From: Phycicoccus avicenniae_A
Lineage (GTDB): Bacteria; Actinomycetota; Actinomycetes; Actinomycetales; Dermatophilaceae
Length of the DNA: 64,000 nucleotides
Assembly (NCBI RefSeq): GCF_050496545.1
Contig: NZ_JBNVZV010000011.1
Coordinates: 62,001-126,000, forward strand
Direction of reading: 5' to 3'
Numbering within the stretch: position 1 is the stretch's first letter; every line of letters starts with the position of its first letter. Positions 52,914 to 61,931 of the stretch are shown in pieces. The position numbers were made by a program, and so were the translations under genes. A model generated the notes under the pieces. It was not told where the DNA came from. It was given only the letters and a program-made list of their open reading frames with translations, and did no database searches.

Positions 52914-53834
52914 ATGGACCCGTGGACCGAGCTCGCCGAGCGCCAGGCCGGCGCGCTCGCCTGGCGCCAGCTCCACGAGCTCGGCGTCACCCGCTCCCTC
53001 GTCCGCAACAAGCTGGCGTCGGGGCGATGGGCGCGCCGTACGGAGTCGGTGCTCACCACGACGACCGGGCCCCTGTCGGACGAGCAGCGCCACTGGGTCG
53101 CGGTCCTGCACTGCGGTCCCGACGCGATGCTCGGCGGCCTCACCGCGCTGGGCCTGCACGGCCTGAGCCGCTGGGAGCGCGACGAGGTCTGCGTCATCGT
53201 CCGCAACGCCGACTCCTTCGAGCCGGTCGACGGCATCTCCCTGTTCCGGACGCGACGCCGGCCGGCCGTTCTGCGCGGCGAGCACGACCTCCCACGGTGT
53301 CGGGTCGAGCCGGCTGCCCTGCTCTGGGCGGCGCACGAGCCACACCCTCGGTCGGCCTCCGGCCTGCTGGCGGCGGTCGTCCAACAGGGGCTCACCACCC
53401 CGGAGAGGCTGCTGACGTGGGTGGACATCCTGAGGCCGCTTCGTCGGGCAGGGGCCTTCCGCGAGCTGCTGCACGACATCGAGGGTGGGGCGCAGTCGCT
53501 CGGCGAGGTGGACGTCGCCCGGCTGTGCCGGACGTGGGGCCTGGTGGCGCCGCACCGGCAGCGATGTCGCGTGGACCGGTCGGGGCGTCAGCGGTTCACC
53601 GACTGCGAGTGGGACCTCCCGGACGGTCGGGTCCTCGTGCTCGAGGTCGACGGCGCCTTCCACCTCGACGTCGAGCAGTACACCGATGACGTCCGCCGGC
53701 AGCGGGGCCTGACGACGCCCGAGCGCTCCGTCATCCGGTGCACGACCGAGGAGCTGCGACGTGAGCCCTGGTCGGTCGGGGCCGATCTCGTGGCCCTGGG
53801 CGTCCCACGGGTCGCCGCCCCCGCAGCCGGTTGA
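52914..53834 (+). CDS. AbiEi-like/DUF559 endonuclease-fold protein
   Basis: 306 residues. The N-terminal half begins with a helical segment (RQLHELGVTRSLVRNKLASGRWARR) like the AbiEi-type winged helix. The C-terminal half (FTDCEWDLPDGRVLVLEVDGAFHLDVEQYTDDVRRQRGLTTPERSVIRCTTEELR) is the Vsr/DUF559 PD-(D/E)xK-like fold, with Asp/Glu in CEWDLP and LEVDG. The family is common in actinobacteria with unknown role. Hairpin repeats lie on both sides. Confidence 0.78.
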   Translation: MDPWTELAERQAGALAWRQLHELGVTRSLVRNKLASGRWARRTESVLTTTTGPLSDEQRHWVAVLHCGPDAMLGGLTALGLHGLSRWERDEVCVIVRNADSFEPVDGISLFRTRRRPAVLRGEHDLPRCRVEPAALLWAAHEPHPRSASGLLAAVVQQGLTTPERLLTWVDILRPLRRAGAFRELLHDIEGGAQSLGEVDVARLCRTWGLVAPHRQRCRVDRSGRQRFTDCEWDLPDGRVLVLEVDGAFHLDVEQYTDDVRRQRGLTTPERSVIRCTTEELRREPWSVGADLVALGVPRVAAPAAG

Positions 53835-53857
53835 GGTCGGGCTCCGGCGACTCCGGC

Positions 53858-53903
53858 GTCGAGTGCGGAAGTGGTCGCTCCGGCGACCGCGAGCGCACTC
53901 GAC
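53858..53903. repeat. Hairpin repeat family A (copy 4)
   Basis: A 46-nt element from GTCGAG to CTCGAC, nearly identical to copy 2 apart from a few bases. It lies 23 nt after the DUF559-like gene, so that gene is bracketed by copies. Confidence 0.72.
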
Positions 53904-53921
53904 TCTCGGGGAGAGGGGTGG

Positions 53922-54728
53922 TCAGAGGCGGCGGTCGGCGAGCACCGGGAAGGCCTCGCGGTAGGCGGCGGTGGCGGCGAGGTCGACGTCGACCGAGAGC
54001 ACCGCCTCGTCGGTGTGCGCTGCCTCGCCCAGCACCTCACCGTTGGCCGCGACCACCTGGCTGTGCCCTCCCATCGGGGTGCGCGCGTGCGTCCCGCCGG
54101 TGTTCACCTGCACCACGACGCACTGGTTCTCCACCGCCCGCGCGCGCCCGAGCAGCGTCCAGTGACCCACCCGCGCCGCCGGCCAGGCCGCCGGCACGAG
54201 CACCAGCTCGGCGCCGGCCTCCTGCTGGCGGCGGTACAGCTCGGGGAAGCGCAGGTCGTAGCACGTGGAGAGACCGGTCCGCACGGTGCCGCCGGCCCCG
54301 TCGGGCAGGTCGAGGACCATGACCTCCTCACCCGCCTCCATGAGCTTCGGCTCGCCGGCGCCGAACCCGAAGCGGTGCACCTTGCGGTAGGTCGCGAGCA
54401 GGCCGCCATCGGACCCGAACAGCAGGGAGGTGTTGGCCAGCGTGTTGCCGTCCACGCCGGGCTCCGGCAGCCGCTCGACGAAGGACCCGGCGTGCAGCAC
54501 CACTCCGGCGGAGCGGGCGGCATCGGCCATCGCCCCGGCCCACGGCCCGTCGAGGGGCTGGGCCTCACCGTCCCAGCGCGTGTAGTCGAAGCCGGTGGGG
54601 GCCCACAGCTCGGGCAGCACGACCAGGTCATGGCCCGACAGCCCGGACACCAGCCCGGCGACCCGCTCGGTGCGGGCCTCGAACGACTCCTCGTCGCCGT
54701 AGGCGAGCTGGACGACCGCGATGCGCAT
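53922..54728 (-). CDS. Carbon-nitrogen hydrolase (nitrilase superfamily amidase)
   Basis: 268 residues. The catalytic triad is visible: Glu40 (LPELWAP), Lys116 (YRKVHRF) and Cys156 (STCYDLRFPE). The CYDLRFPE form fits the omega-amidase/Nit branch. It hydrolyses an amide in the cytosol, perhaps deaminated glutathione or a keto-acid amide (inference from the branch). The ATG at 54728 is the first start giving MRIAVVQL. Confidence 0.92.
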   Translation of the reverse strand: MRIAVVQLAYGDEESFEARTERVAGLVSGLSGHDLVVLPELWAPTGFDYTRWDGEAQPLDGPWAGAMADAARSAGVVLHAGSFVERLPEPGVDGNTLANTSLLFGSDGGLLATYRKVHRFGFGAGEPKLMEAGEEVMVLDLPDGAGGTVRTGLSTCYDLRFPELYRRQQEAGAELVLVPAAWPAARVGHWTLLGRARAVENQCVVVQVNTGGTHARTPMGGHSQVVAANGEVLGEAAHTDEAVLSVDVDLAATAAYREAFPVLADRRL

Positions 54729-54760
54729 GGGCCCATCCTCCCGCACCGGCCGACGCACGC

Positions 54761-56740
54761 TCAGTCGAGCTGCTCGGCCTCCTCGCGCAGGCGCGCGAGC
54801 CGGGCGTTGTAGGCGGCGAGCTCGGCGTCACCGTCGCGGTCGGCCTGCCGGTCCAGCCGGGCCGTCTCGCGCGACTCGGACCGGAACCACTGGACGGCGA
54901 CGACGATCGCCAGCACGAGCGTCGGGGCCTCGCCGATGCCCCACGCGATCTCGCCGGCCGTGTGCTGGTCGCCGAGCGGGTCGGTCATCCACGGCAGGTT
55001 GATCTGCCCGAAGAAGTCCGGCGCCAGCAGCGAGGTGCTGCCGGTGAGCGCCACCCCGAAGAAGGCGTGGAACGACACGGTCGCGAAGAGGATGACGAGC
55101 AGCATCAGCGGCGACCACCTCGGCACCCCGGGGTCGATGCCGATCATCACCCAGACGAACAGGTACCCGGTGAGCACGAAGTGGGCCATCATCAGCAGGT
55201 GGCCCGTGTGGGTCGTCAGCGCCAGCTCGAAGAGGCCGGTGTAGTAGAAGGCCGCGAGGCTGAAGAAGAACAGGGCCGCGGCGACGACCGGGTTGGCCAG
55301 CACCCGCATCGCCCGCGAGTGCACGACCTGGAGCAGCACCTCGCGCGGGCCCCAGGTGCGGTCGCGCCGCGCCGGCATCGCCCGCAGCGCCAGCGTCACG
55401 GGCGCCGCCGGGACGAGCAGCAGCGGCACGATCATCGCCAGCACCATGTGCATCACCATGTGCGCGCTGAACAGCACCCGCCCCCAGATGCCCGGCGCCC
55501 CGCACGTGGCCCAGACGAACAGCGCCCAGCCGAGCACCCACAGCACGACACGCAGCACCGGCCAGGCGTCGCCGCGCCGGCGCAGCCGCAGCCACCCCGC
55601 GACGTAGAGCCCGACGGCCACGGCGGCCACCACGACGAAGAGCCAGTCCCAGCGCCAGGTGAGCAGCCAGTCGGCACCGGCCACCGGACCGGGGTCGGGG
55701 TAGCCGGTGAGCTCGAGGACGATGCCGGGGTCGGGGAGGGCGTCGGGCACCGGCGGCACGCTGCGGGCCAGCACCGCCGCGAGACCGGTGGCCACCCCCA
55801 TCAGCGCGACCTCGGCGAGCGCGAGACGCGCGAACGCCCTTCCGTCGGACGGGTCCTCACGAAGCCGACCCACGATGTTGCGCCGGTGGCGCCACCCCAG
55901 CACGCCCAGCGCGACGAGGGCCGCGGTCTTCAGCAGGACGACCGCCCCGTACCCGGTGGCGAGGTTGGCCACCGACCCGACACGGATCCACGCCTGGAGC
56001 ACCCCCGATGCCGCCACGGCGACGAACGCCCACAGCGCCAACGTGGAGAACCGGGCGACGGTGGCCCCGAGGTCGCGACCGAGCCGCGAGCGCATCATCA
56101 CCAGCGCCACGAGCCCGCCGACCCAGACGACGACGCCGGCGAGGTGCACGGCGAGGCCGTTGACGGCGTCCTCGTGGCTCGCCGAGCCGGCCGCGTGACC
56201 GGTCAGCGCCTTGACGACGATGCCGACGAAGGCGAGCACGGCCAGCCAGGCCATCGGGGCGCGCTGCCGCGTGAGGCGGGCACACACCGCGACCACGAGG
56301 GCCACCAGCGCACTGAGCAGCAGCACGCGTGTCGTCTCGAGCGACCACGTGAAGGAGACCAGCTGGTCGAGCAGCTCGGGGGCGGTGACGGGCGTGCCCG
56401 CGAGGTCGGCGAAGGTGACGACGAGCTCGAGCAGCGCGGCGACGAACCACACCGTCGCCGTCACGGCGGCGAGCCGGACGGCGGTGCCGCGGCGGTCGGT
56501 GCTCGAGCGCTCGGGCACGAGGAAGGCCGCCATCCCGAGCAGCCCGACGGTGGTCACGGACGCCAGCGTGGCCACGGCGTCGCTGACCGGGACCATCCAG
56601 CGCACGAACGGCCCGGCGTCGGCGAGCGCCAGCGGGGCGACGGCGCCGGTGAGGATCGCCGCGGGCACCAGGGCCACGAGCGCGGCCCCCACGACGGCGG
56701 CGAGGGGTCGTCCGGGCGCGGTGCTCTCCGGGACGGCCAT
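54761..56740 (-). CDS. CopD-CtaG fusion: copper resistance/cytochrome c oxidase assembly membrane protein
   Basis: 659 residues. The N-terminal half has about eight helices including the CopD core (HLAGVVVWVGGLVALVMMRSRLG). The C-terminal half is caa3_CtaG (HMVMHMVLAMIVPLLLV, THTGHLLMMAHFVLTGYLFVW), with histidines for copper. This fusion is typical of actinobacteria and delivers or handles copper for cytochrome oxidase. It is divergent from the DinB-fold gene. Confidence 0.92.
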   Translation of the reverse strand: MAVPESTAPGRPLAAVVGAALVALVPAAILTGAVAPLALADAGPFVRWMVPVSDAVATLASVTTVGLLGMAAFLVPERSSTDRRGTAVRLAAVTATVWFVAALLELVVTFADLAGTPVTAPELLDQLVSFTWSLETTRVLLLSALVALVVAVCARLTRQRAPMAWLAVLAFVGIVVKALTGHAAGSASHEDAVNGLAVHLAGVVVWVGGLVALVMMRSRLGRDLGATVARFSTLALWAFVAVAASGVLQAWIRVGSVANLATGYGAVVLLKTAALVALGVLGWRHRRNIVGRLREDPSDGRAFARLALAEVALMGVATGLAAVLARSVPPVPDALPDPGIVLELTGYPDPGPVAGADWLLTWRWDWLFVVVAAVAVGLYVAGWLRLRRRGDAWPVLRVVLWVLGWALFVWATCGAPGIWGRVLFSAHMVMHMVLAMIVPLLLVPAAPVTLALRAMPARRDRTWGPREVLLQVVHSRAMRVLANPVVAAALFFFSLAAFYYTGLFELALTTHTGHLLMMAHFVLTGYLFVWVMIGIDPGVPRWSPLMLLVILFATVSFHAFFGVALTGSTSLLAPDFFGQINLPWMTDPLGDQHTAGEIAWGIGEAPTLVLAIVVAVQWFRSESRETARLDRQADRDGDAELAAYNARLARLREEAEQLD

Positions 56741-56767
56741 GCCCACCAGCGTAGGTACTGTGGCGGC

Positions 56768-57616
56768 ATGTCGCTGCACCCACCCGCCCCGACCGACTTC
56801 GCCGGGACGGTCGAGGCGTGGGCGCAGACCGTCCGCACCGTCACCGACCTCGGCCGCGCGCTGCGGCCCGGCGACGCCGAGCGACCCACGGACTGCCCCG
56901 GATGGACCGTCGCCGACCAGCTCGCCCACGTGCTCGGCGGCGAGGCGATGGTGGCCGGCGACCCGGACCCCGACGTCGACGTCAGCGGCTACTCCTACCT
57001 CCGGCACGACTTCGGCACCCGCCACGAGCGGTTCGTCGAGGCGCGCCGCGGCCGCACCCCCGGCGACCTCGTCGAGGAGCTCGACTGGCGCCTCGAGGAG
57101 CGGCTCGCCGCCTACCGCGCCGAGGGCGTCACCGGCGAGGAGCCGGTCACCGGTCCGTTCGGCCCCACGACCCTCGGCGAGCTGGTGGGCATCCGCACCT
57201 TCGACGTGTGGATGCACGAGCAGGACCTGCGCGAGGCCCTCGAGCGACCCGGCGGGCTCGACACCCCCGCCGCGGCGCTGAGCGTCAGCCGGCTCTTCGC
57301 GGTGCTGCCCCGGGTCGTCGCCCGTGACGCGCAGGTCGGCCCCGGCAACGCCGTCGTCCTCGACCTCACCGGACCCACCGTCGGGCGGGCCGGGGTCCGG
57401 GTCGAGGAGCAGAGCGGCCGGGCGGTCGGCGTCCCGCTGTTCAGCGGCGAGGACGTCGAGCACCCCGACGTCGTCACCACCTCCCTGTCGATGTCGACCC
57501 GCGTGGCGATGCGCCTCGCCGGCGGGCGCCGCTCCCCCGACGACCTGCCCGTCACGGTCCACGGCGACGACGCCGTCGCCGCCCGCGTCCTCCCGGCCCT
57601 GGCCATCACGCCCTGA
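56768..57616 (+). CDS. Maleylpyruvate-isomerase-type mycothiol-dependent (DinB-fold) protein
   Basis: 282 residues. The N-terminal mycothiol/metal motif region is LRPGDAERPTDCPGWTVADQLAHVLGGEAM, and the helical bundle continues with TFDVWMHEQDLREAL. The C-terminal 90 residues are an SCP2-like part. These enzymes use mycothiol as cofactor or detoxify with it. The stop overlaps the SRPBCC start (TGATG). Confidence 0.88.
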   Translation: MSLHPPAPTDFAGTVEAWAQTVRTVTDLGRALRPGDAERPTDCPGWTVADQLAHVLGGEAMVAGDPDPDVDVSGYSYLRHDFGTRHERFVEARRGRTPGDLVEELDWRLEERLAAYRAEGVTGEEPVTGPFGPTTLGELVGIRTFDVWMHEQDLREALERPGGLDTPAAALSVSRLFAVLPRVVARDAQVGPGNAVVLDLTGPTVGRAGVRVEEQSGRAVGVPLFSGEDVEHPDVVTTSLSMSTRVAMRLAGGRRSPDDLPVTVHGDDAVAARVLPALAITP

Positions 57617-58092
57617 TGGCCCGCTTCTCGACGTCGACGCGCTCCGCGGCGACCATCAGCGCGAGCCCCGACGCGGTGTGGACGACCCTCACCGACCCCG
57701 CCCTCGTCGCCCGGCTCACGCCGTTCCTCCACCGCGTCACCGAGCACGGCGAGCACTGGGTATGGGAGATGACGAAGGTGCCGGTGCTCGGCAAGAGCTT
57801 CTCGTTCACCTTCACCGAGAAGATGACCTTCGACGAGCCCCACCGCATCGACTTCACCCACGACCCTGACGCGGGGCACGGTGACGAGACCGCGGGTGTC
57901 GAGGGCTGGTACGTGCTCGAACCGCGTTCTGCCGGAACACACCTCGAGACGGCGCTGACCATCGCGGTCGACCTCCCGTTCCCCGGCGTCACCCGGCCGG
58001 CCGTCTCGGCCGCGATGAAGGGCGTCGTCACGCTGATGGGCCAGCGCTTCTCGCAGAACCTCCTGCACCACCTGGGCGCCCGCACCGTCTGA
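57616..58092 (+). CDS. SRPBCC family protein (DUF2505-like)
   Basis: 158 residues starting MARFSTSTRSAATISASPDAVWTTLTDPALVARL, the opening strand and helix of the START/Bet v1 fold. It ends with the long C-terminal helix (VSAAMKGVVTLMGQRFSQNLLHHL). It binds or modifies a hydrophobic ligand. It is coupled to the mycothiol-type gene, so possibly acts in the same detoxification step. Confidence 0.82.
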   Translation: MARFSTSTRSAATISASPDAVWTTLTDPALVARLTPFLHRVTEHGEHWVWEMTKVPVLGKSFSFTFTEKMTFDEPHRIDFTHDPDAGHGDETAGVEGWYVLEPRSAGTHLETALTIAVDLPFPGVTRPAVSAAMKGVVTLMGQRFSQNLLHHLGARTV

Positions 58093-58153
58093 CCCCCTTC
58101 CGACGGGGCGGCTGTCGAAGGTCGTCCCGAGGCGGTCCGCCCGGCCCGCGGAT

Positions 58154-58174
58154 AGTTGTATGCTGCAAACAACT
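58154..58174. promoter_or_regulatory. MarR operator overlapping a -10 box
   Basis: A 21-bp dyad has outer arms AGTTGT/ACAACT and inner TGC/GCA around a central T. TATGCT, a good -10, lies inside it, 25 nt or more before the marR GTG. Autoregulation of the marR-MFS operon is expected. Confidence 0.65.
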
Positions 58175-58198
58175 GTCCATCTCCCGGGAGGAGGCCTC

Positions 58199-58675
58199 GT
58201 GCCGTTCCGTACCGACACCTCGCCACCGACCGCGCTGCTCGGTGACGAGCTGATCCGCGTCGTCAAGCTGCTCCACGTCGCGCGCCAGCGCGCCCCGCGC
58301 CACCACCCGCTCGTCGACCCGATGGCCTACCCCCTCCTCTTCAACGTCACCCAGAAGCCGATGCGGGTCTCGGAGCTCGCCGACGCCGTGCACGCCGACG
58401 TCTCCACCGTGAGCCGGCAGGTGAGCACGCTCGTCGAGCACGGCTTCCTCACCCGCGAGCCCGACCCCGACGACGGGCGCGCGCAGGTGCTGGCCGTCAC
58501 CGCCGACGGCACCGACCTCCTCATCGCGATCCGCGAGGGCCGCGACGCCTGGCTCGGCGACCTGCTCGCGCACTGGTCCGACGACGACGTCACCGCCTTC
58601 ACCGACCACCTGGCCCGCCTCGCCGCGGACCTCGAGACCTCCCTGACCGACCCGACCCCGAGGACCCAGCCATGA
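58199..58675 (+). CDS. MarR-family regulator of the downstream efflux gene
   Basis: 158 residues. The winged helix is MRVSELADAVHADVSTVSRQVSTLVEHGFLTREPDPDDGRAQVLAVT, including the DxR wing. GTG 58199 was chosen because GGAGGAGG lies 5-12 nt upstream; the ATG at 58160 falls in the operator. The stop overlaps the MFS start (ATGA). It is probably a ligand-released repressor. Confidence 0.92.
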   Translation: MPFRTDTSPPTALLGDELIRVVKLLHVARQRAPRHHPLVDPMAYPLLFNVTQKPMRVSELADAVHADVSTVSRQVSTLVEHGFLTREPDPDDGRAQVLAVTADGTDLLIAIREGRDAWLGDLLAHWSDDDVTAFTDHLARLAADLETSLTDPTPRTQP

Positions 58676-60516
58676 CCCAGCCCCGCCACGCCGACCCCGA
58701 CCGGCCGACGAGCCACTCCTCGGCCGACGGCCCCGGCCGCCACGTCGCCGGCGCCGCCCCCGCAGGTGCGCACGCCGCGGCCCACGCCGCCCCGACCGCC
58801 GGGTCCGCGCCCGCCGAGGCCGGCCCCGGCACCGACGGCGCCCTGAGCCACCGCCAGATCGTCACCATCCTCATCGCGCTGATGTCGGGGATGTTCCTCG
58901 CGGCGCTCGACCAGACGATCGTCGCGACCGCCATCCGCACCATCGCCGACGACCTCAAGGGCCTGGACCACCAGGCCTGGGCGACGACCGCCTACCTCAT
59001 CACCTCCACGATCGTCACGCCGCTCTACGGCAAGCTCGGCGACATCTACGGCCGCAAGAAGCTCTTCATCACGGCCATCTCGATCTTCGTCGTCGGCTCG
59101 GTGCTCTGCACCCTCTCGACCTCGATGACCGAGCTCGCGTTCTTCCGCGCCGTCCAGGGCCTCGGCGCCGGCGGCCTGTTCTCGCTCGCGCTGGCGATCA
59201 TCGGCGACATCGTGCCGCCCCGCGAGCGGGCCAAGTACCAGGGCTACTTCCTCGCCGTCTTCGGCACCTCCTCGGTGCTCGGCCCGGTCATCGGCGGCTT
59301 CTTCGCCGGCCACGAGACGATCCTCGGCATCACCGGCTGGCACTGGGTCTTCCTCGTGAACGTGCCCGTGGGCATCCTCGCCCTGGCCCTCGTGACCAAG
59401 ACCCTGCACCTGCGCCACCAGCGCCTCGACCACCGCATCGACTGGGCCGGTGCCGCGCTGCTGTCGATCTCCCTCGTCCCGCTGCTGCTCGTCGCCGAGC
59501 AGGGCCGCGAGTGGGGCTGGACCTCGACGAACGCGATCCTCTGCTACGTCATCGGCGCGGTCGGGGCCGTCGCCTTCTTCTGGCAGGAGTCGCGGATGGG
59601 TGACGAGGCCATCCTCCCGCTCGCGATGTTCCGCAACCGCACCGTCGGCATCTCCTCGATCGCCTCGGTCGTCATCGGCATCGCGATGTTCGGCGGCCTC
59701 GCCGCCCTGCCGCTCTACCTGCAGATCGTCAAGGGCGCGACGCCCACGGAGGCGGGCCTGCTGCTCCTGCCGCTGACGCTCGGCATCATGACGGGCTCGA
59801 TCACCTCGGGCCAGATCATCAGCCGCACCGGCCGCTACCGGATCTTCCCGGTGACCGGCGCCGTGCTGCTCACCCTCTCGCTGTTCGCGTTCCACTTCGT
59901 CGCCTACGACACCCCGCTGTGGCAGTCGATGATCGTCATGGTCTTCTTCGGGCTCGGGCTCGGCTTCAACTTCCAGCCGCTCACCCTCGCCGTGCAGAAC
60001 GCCGTGCCGCCGCAGCAGATCGGCGTGGCCACCTCGACGGCCACGTTCACCCGGCAGATCGGCGGCACCATCGGCACCGCGGTCTTCCTGACCATCCTGT
60101 TCTCGCTCGCCCCGGACCGCATCGCCTCGGCGTTCTCGCGCTTCGCCCCGACGGCCGACTTCCAGGCCGCGCTGCGCGACCCGGCCAACGCGGCCGTCGC
60201 CGAGAAGCTGGCACAGGCCCAGCAGGGCGGGAGCTCGGGCGCGGCCGGCGGTGTGCTGCAGGACAGCTCGTTCCTCACCGGCCTCGACCCGCGGCTGGCC
60301 AAGCCGTTCCTCGTCGGGTTCTCCGAGGCGATGGACGTCGTGTTCCTCGTGGGCTCCGGCGTGATGGTCCTCGCGATCATCACCCTCGCCCTGCTGCCGC
60401 AGGTCGAGCTGCGCCGCGGCTCGGCCTACACCGAGCGGTCGAAGGCCGGCGAGGCGTCGGAGCCGTCCGGGCGGCCGAGCACCGAGGACGAGACGGTCAC
60501 GGCACCGGCGAGCTGA
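58672..60516 (+). CDS. DHA2-type MFS multidrug exporter
   Basis: 614 residues, 14 predicted helices after an unusual 55-residue His/Ala-rich cytosolic N-tail. The signature LDQTIVATAIRTIADDL (motif D1), motif A GKLGDIYGRKKLF and motif C GPVIGGFFAG are all visible. It is coupled to the marR gene, so an inducible drug or metabolite exporter. The last 20 bases overlap the convergent MFS gene end. Confidence 0.92.
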   Translation: MTQPRHADPDRPTSHSSADGPGRHVAGAAPAGAHAAAHAAPTAGSAPAEAGPGTDGALSHRQIVTILIALMSGMFLAALDQTIVATAIRTIADDLKGLDHQAWATTAYLITSTIVTPLYGKLGDIYGRKKLFITAISIFVVGSVLCTLSTSMTELAFFRAVQGLGAGGLFSLALAIIGDIVPPRERAKYQGYFLAVFGTSSVLGPVIGGFFAGHETILGITGWHWVFLVNVPVGILALALVTKTLHLRHQRLDHRIDWAGAALLSISLVPLLLVAEQGREWGWTSTNAILCYVIGAVGAVAFFWQESRMGDEAILPLAMFRNRTVGISSIASVVIGIAMFGGLAALPLYLQIVKGATPTEAGLLLLPLTLGIMTGSITSGQIISRTGRYRIFPVTGAVLLTLSLFAFHFVAYDTPLWQSMIVMVFFGLGLGFNFQPLTLAVQNAVPPQQIGVATSTATFTRQIGGTIGTAVFLTILFSLAPDRIASAFSRFAPTADFQAALRDPANAAVAEKLAQAQQGGSSGAAGGVLQDSSFLTGLDPRLAKPFLVGFSEAMDVVFLVGSGVMVLAIITLALLPQVELRRGSAYTERSKAGEASEPSGRPSTEDETVTAPAS

Positions 60517-61708
60517 GCCGCGCCCGCTCGGCACCCTCGAGGTGCCGGAAGCGGGTCGCGATGATCGCCACGGCCACGAGGCCGGCGGCGACGGGGACGG
60601 CGTAGGCGTGCTGCGGCCCGAGGACCTCGACGGCCCAGCCGCCGACCGCCGACCCCGCGGAGATGCCGATGAGGATGCCGGTGACGGCCACGGCCATCCC
60701 CTCGGTGACGAGGGCCGCCGGGACGAGGCGCTGGGCGAGCGAGAGGCTCGTGATGAGCATCGGCGCCGTGGCCGAGCCCGCGACGACCATGACGACAGTC
60801 AGCTGCCAGGTGTTCGCGACGACGAGCGCCGGCACCTCGAGGACGAGCATCGCGGTGGCGGCGAGCAGCAGCCGGCGGGTCATCGTCGAGCGGAAGGTGC
60901 GCGCACCGAACCACAGCCCGGCCAGGGTCGAGCCCACGGCGAAGCCGCCGAGGACGACGCTGGAGAGACTGGCGTTGCCGTCGGCCTCGGCGAAGGCGAC
61001 CGCCACGACCTCGTTCGAGCCGAAGATCACGCCGGTCATCACGAGCGCGGTCGCGACGATGAGCAGGCCGGGGCGGCGCACGGCCAGCCCGCTCGGGCGG
61101 TCGGCACGGGCCACGACCGGCGGCTCGGTGGCGCGGGCCGCGAGGAAGGTCAGCACGCCGACGGTGAAGAGGATCTCGGCGAGCACGAGCCCGGCCTCGG
61201 GGAACCACAGCGTCGAGACGAGCACGGCGATCACCGGCCCGATGACGAAGGACGCCTCGTCGGCGACCTGCTCGAAGGACATCGCCGTGTGCAGGCGGTC
61301 GGGGTCGTCCCGGAAGATGTGCGCCCAGCGGGCGCGGGACATCGGCCCGGGCTCGGGGAGGAAGGCGCTGACGCCGTAGAGGACGAAGAGGGTCCAGACG
61401 GGGGCGCCGAAACCGGACGCGAGCGCGGTGCCCAGGCCGGCGACCGCGGAGACGGCGACGAAGGGGCGGGCGACGCGGCGCTGCCCGTGCTGGTCGATGA
61501 GCCGGCCGAGCACCGGGCCGGCCACGGCGAGCACGGCCAGGCCCACGGCGCTGACGGCGCCGGCGAGGCCGTAGGAGCCCTGGCGCTCGCTGACCATGAC
61601 GATGACGGCGACGCCGAACATCGCCCCACCGGTACGGGACAGCGCGGTGCCGGCGATGAAGCGGAGGGCGCCGGGGACGGCGAACAGCGGGCGGTAGGGG
61701 GCGAGCAC
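60497..61708 (-). CDS. MFS transporter (YfcJ/arabinose-efflux-type)
   Basis: 403 residues from GTG 61708, which has GAGG 5 nt upstream. A longer start at 61864 is rejected because it lies within a palindrome. About 12 helices are seen, with ALRFIAGTALSRTGGAMFGVAVIVMVSERQGSYGLAGAV and GPVLGRLIDQHGQRRVA typical of MFS_1. The substrate is unknown. It is transcribed towards and overlapping the DHA2 gene end by 20 bp. Confidence 0.85.
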   Translation of the reverse strand: MLAPYRPLFAVPGALRFIAGTALSRTGGAMFGVAVIVMVSERQGSYGLAGAVSAVGLAVLAVAGPVLGRLIDQHGQRRVARPFVAVSAVAGLGTALASGFGAPVWTLFVLYGVSAFLPEPGPMSRARWAHIFRDDPDRLHTAMSFEQVADEASFVIGPVIAVLVSTLWFPEAGLVLAEILFTVGVLTFLAARATEPPVVARADRPSGLAVRRPGLLIVATALVMTGVIFGSNEVVAVAFAEADGNASLSSVVLGGFAVGSTLAGLWFGARTFRSTMTRRLLLAATAMLVLEVPALVVANTWQLTVVMVVAGSATAPMLITSLSLAQRLVPAALVTEGMAVAVTGILIGISAGSAVGGWAVEVLGPQHAYAVPVAAGLVAVAIIATRFRHLEGAERARLSSPVP

Positions 61709-61809
61709 GGGGGCCTCGTCGGTCGGGCGACCGCCGGGGCTGCCGGCCGGGTCGAACGGGGTGGGTCGGGTCGCATCCAGTGTGCTCCCGGGCCCCGGCG
61801 CCGGACAAA

Positions 61810-61882
61810 CCCGTTCCGGCGGGCGTCGTGGCGCGTCCGGTGGCGCCGGAACGGGGGTGATCACCCCACCTCCGGCGCCACC
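61810..61882. repeat. Overlapping, mutually exclusive inverted repeats
   Basis: CCCGTTCCGGCG (61810-61821) pairs with 61844-61855. GGTGGCGCCGG (61839-61849) pairs with 61872-61882 around a perfect GGGGTGATCACCCC. The two stems share bases, so only one can form. They lie between the dehydrogenase stop and the MFS start. Confidence 0.65.
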
Positions 61883-61931
61883 GAGGCCGCCAGGAGGCCT
61901 TCCTGGTGGCGGACCAGGGCGGCGTCCGAGG

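Noticed and set aside
60497..61864. MFS start at ATG 61864
   Set aside because: That ATG lies in the GGGGTGATCACCCC palindrome and adds 52 Pro-rich residues not like MFS N-termini. GTG 61708 has a ribosome site.
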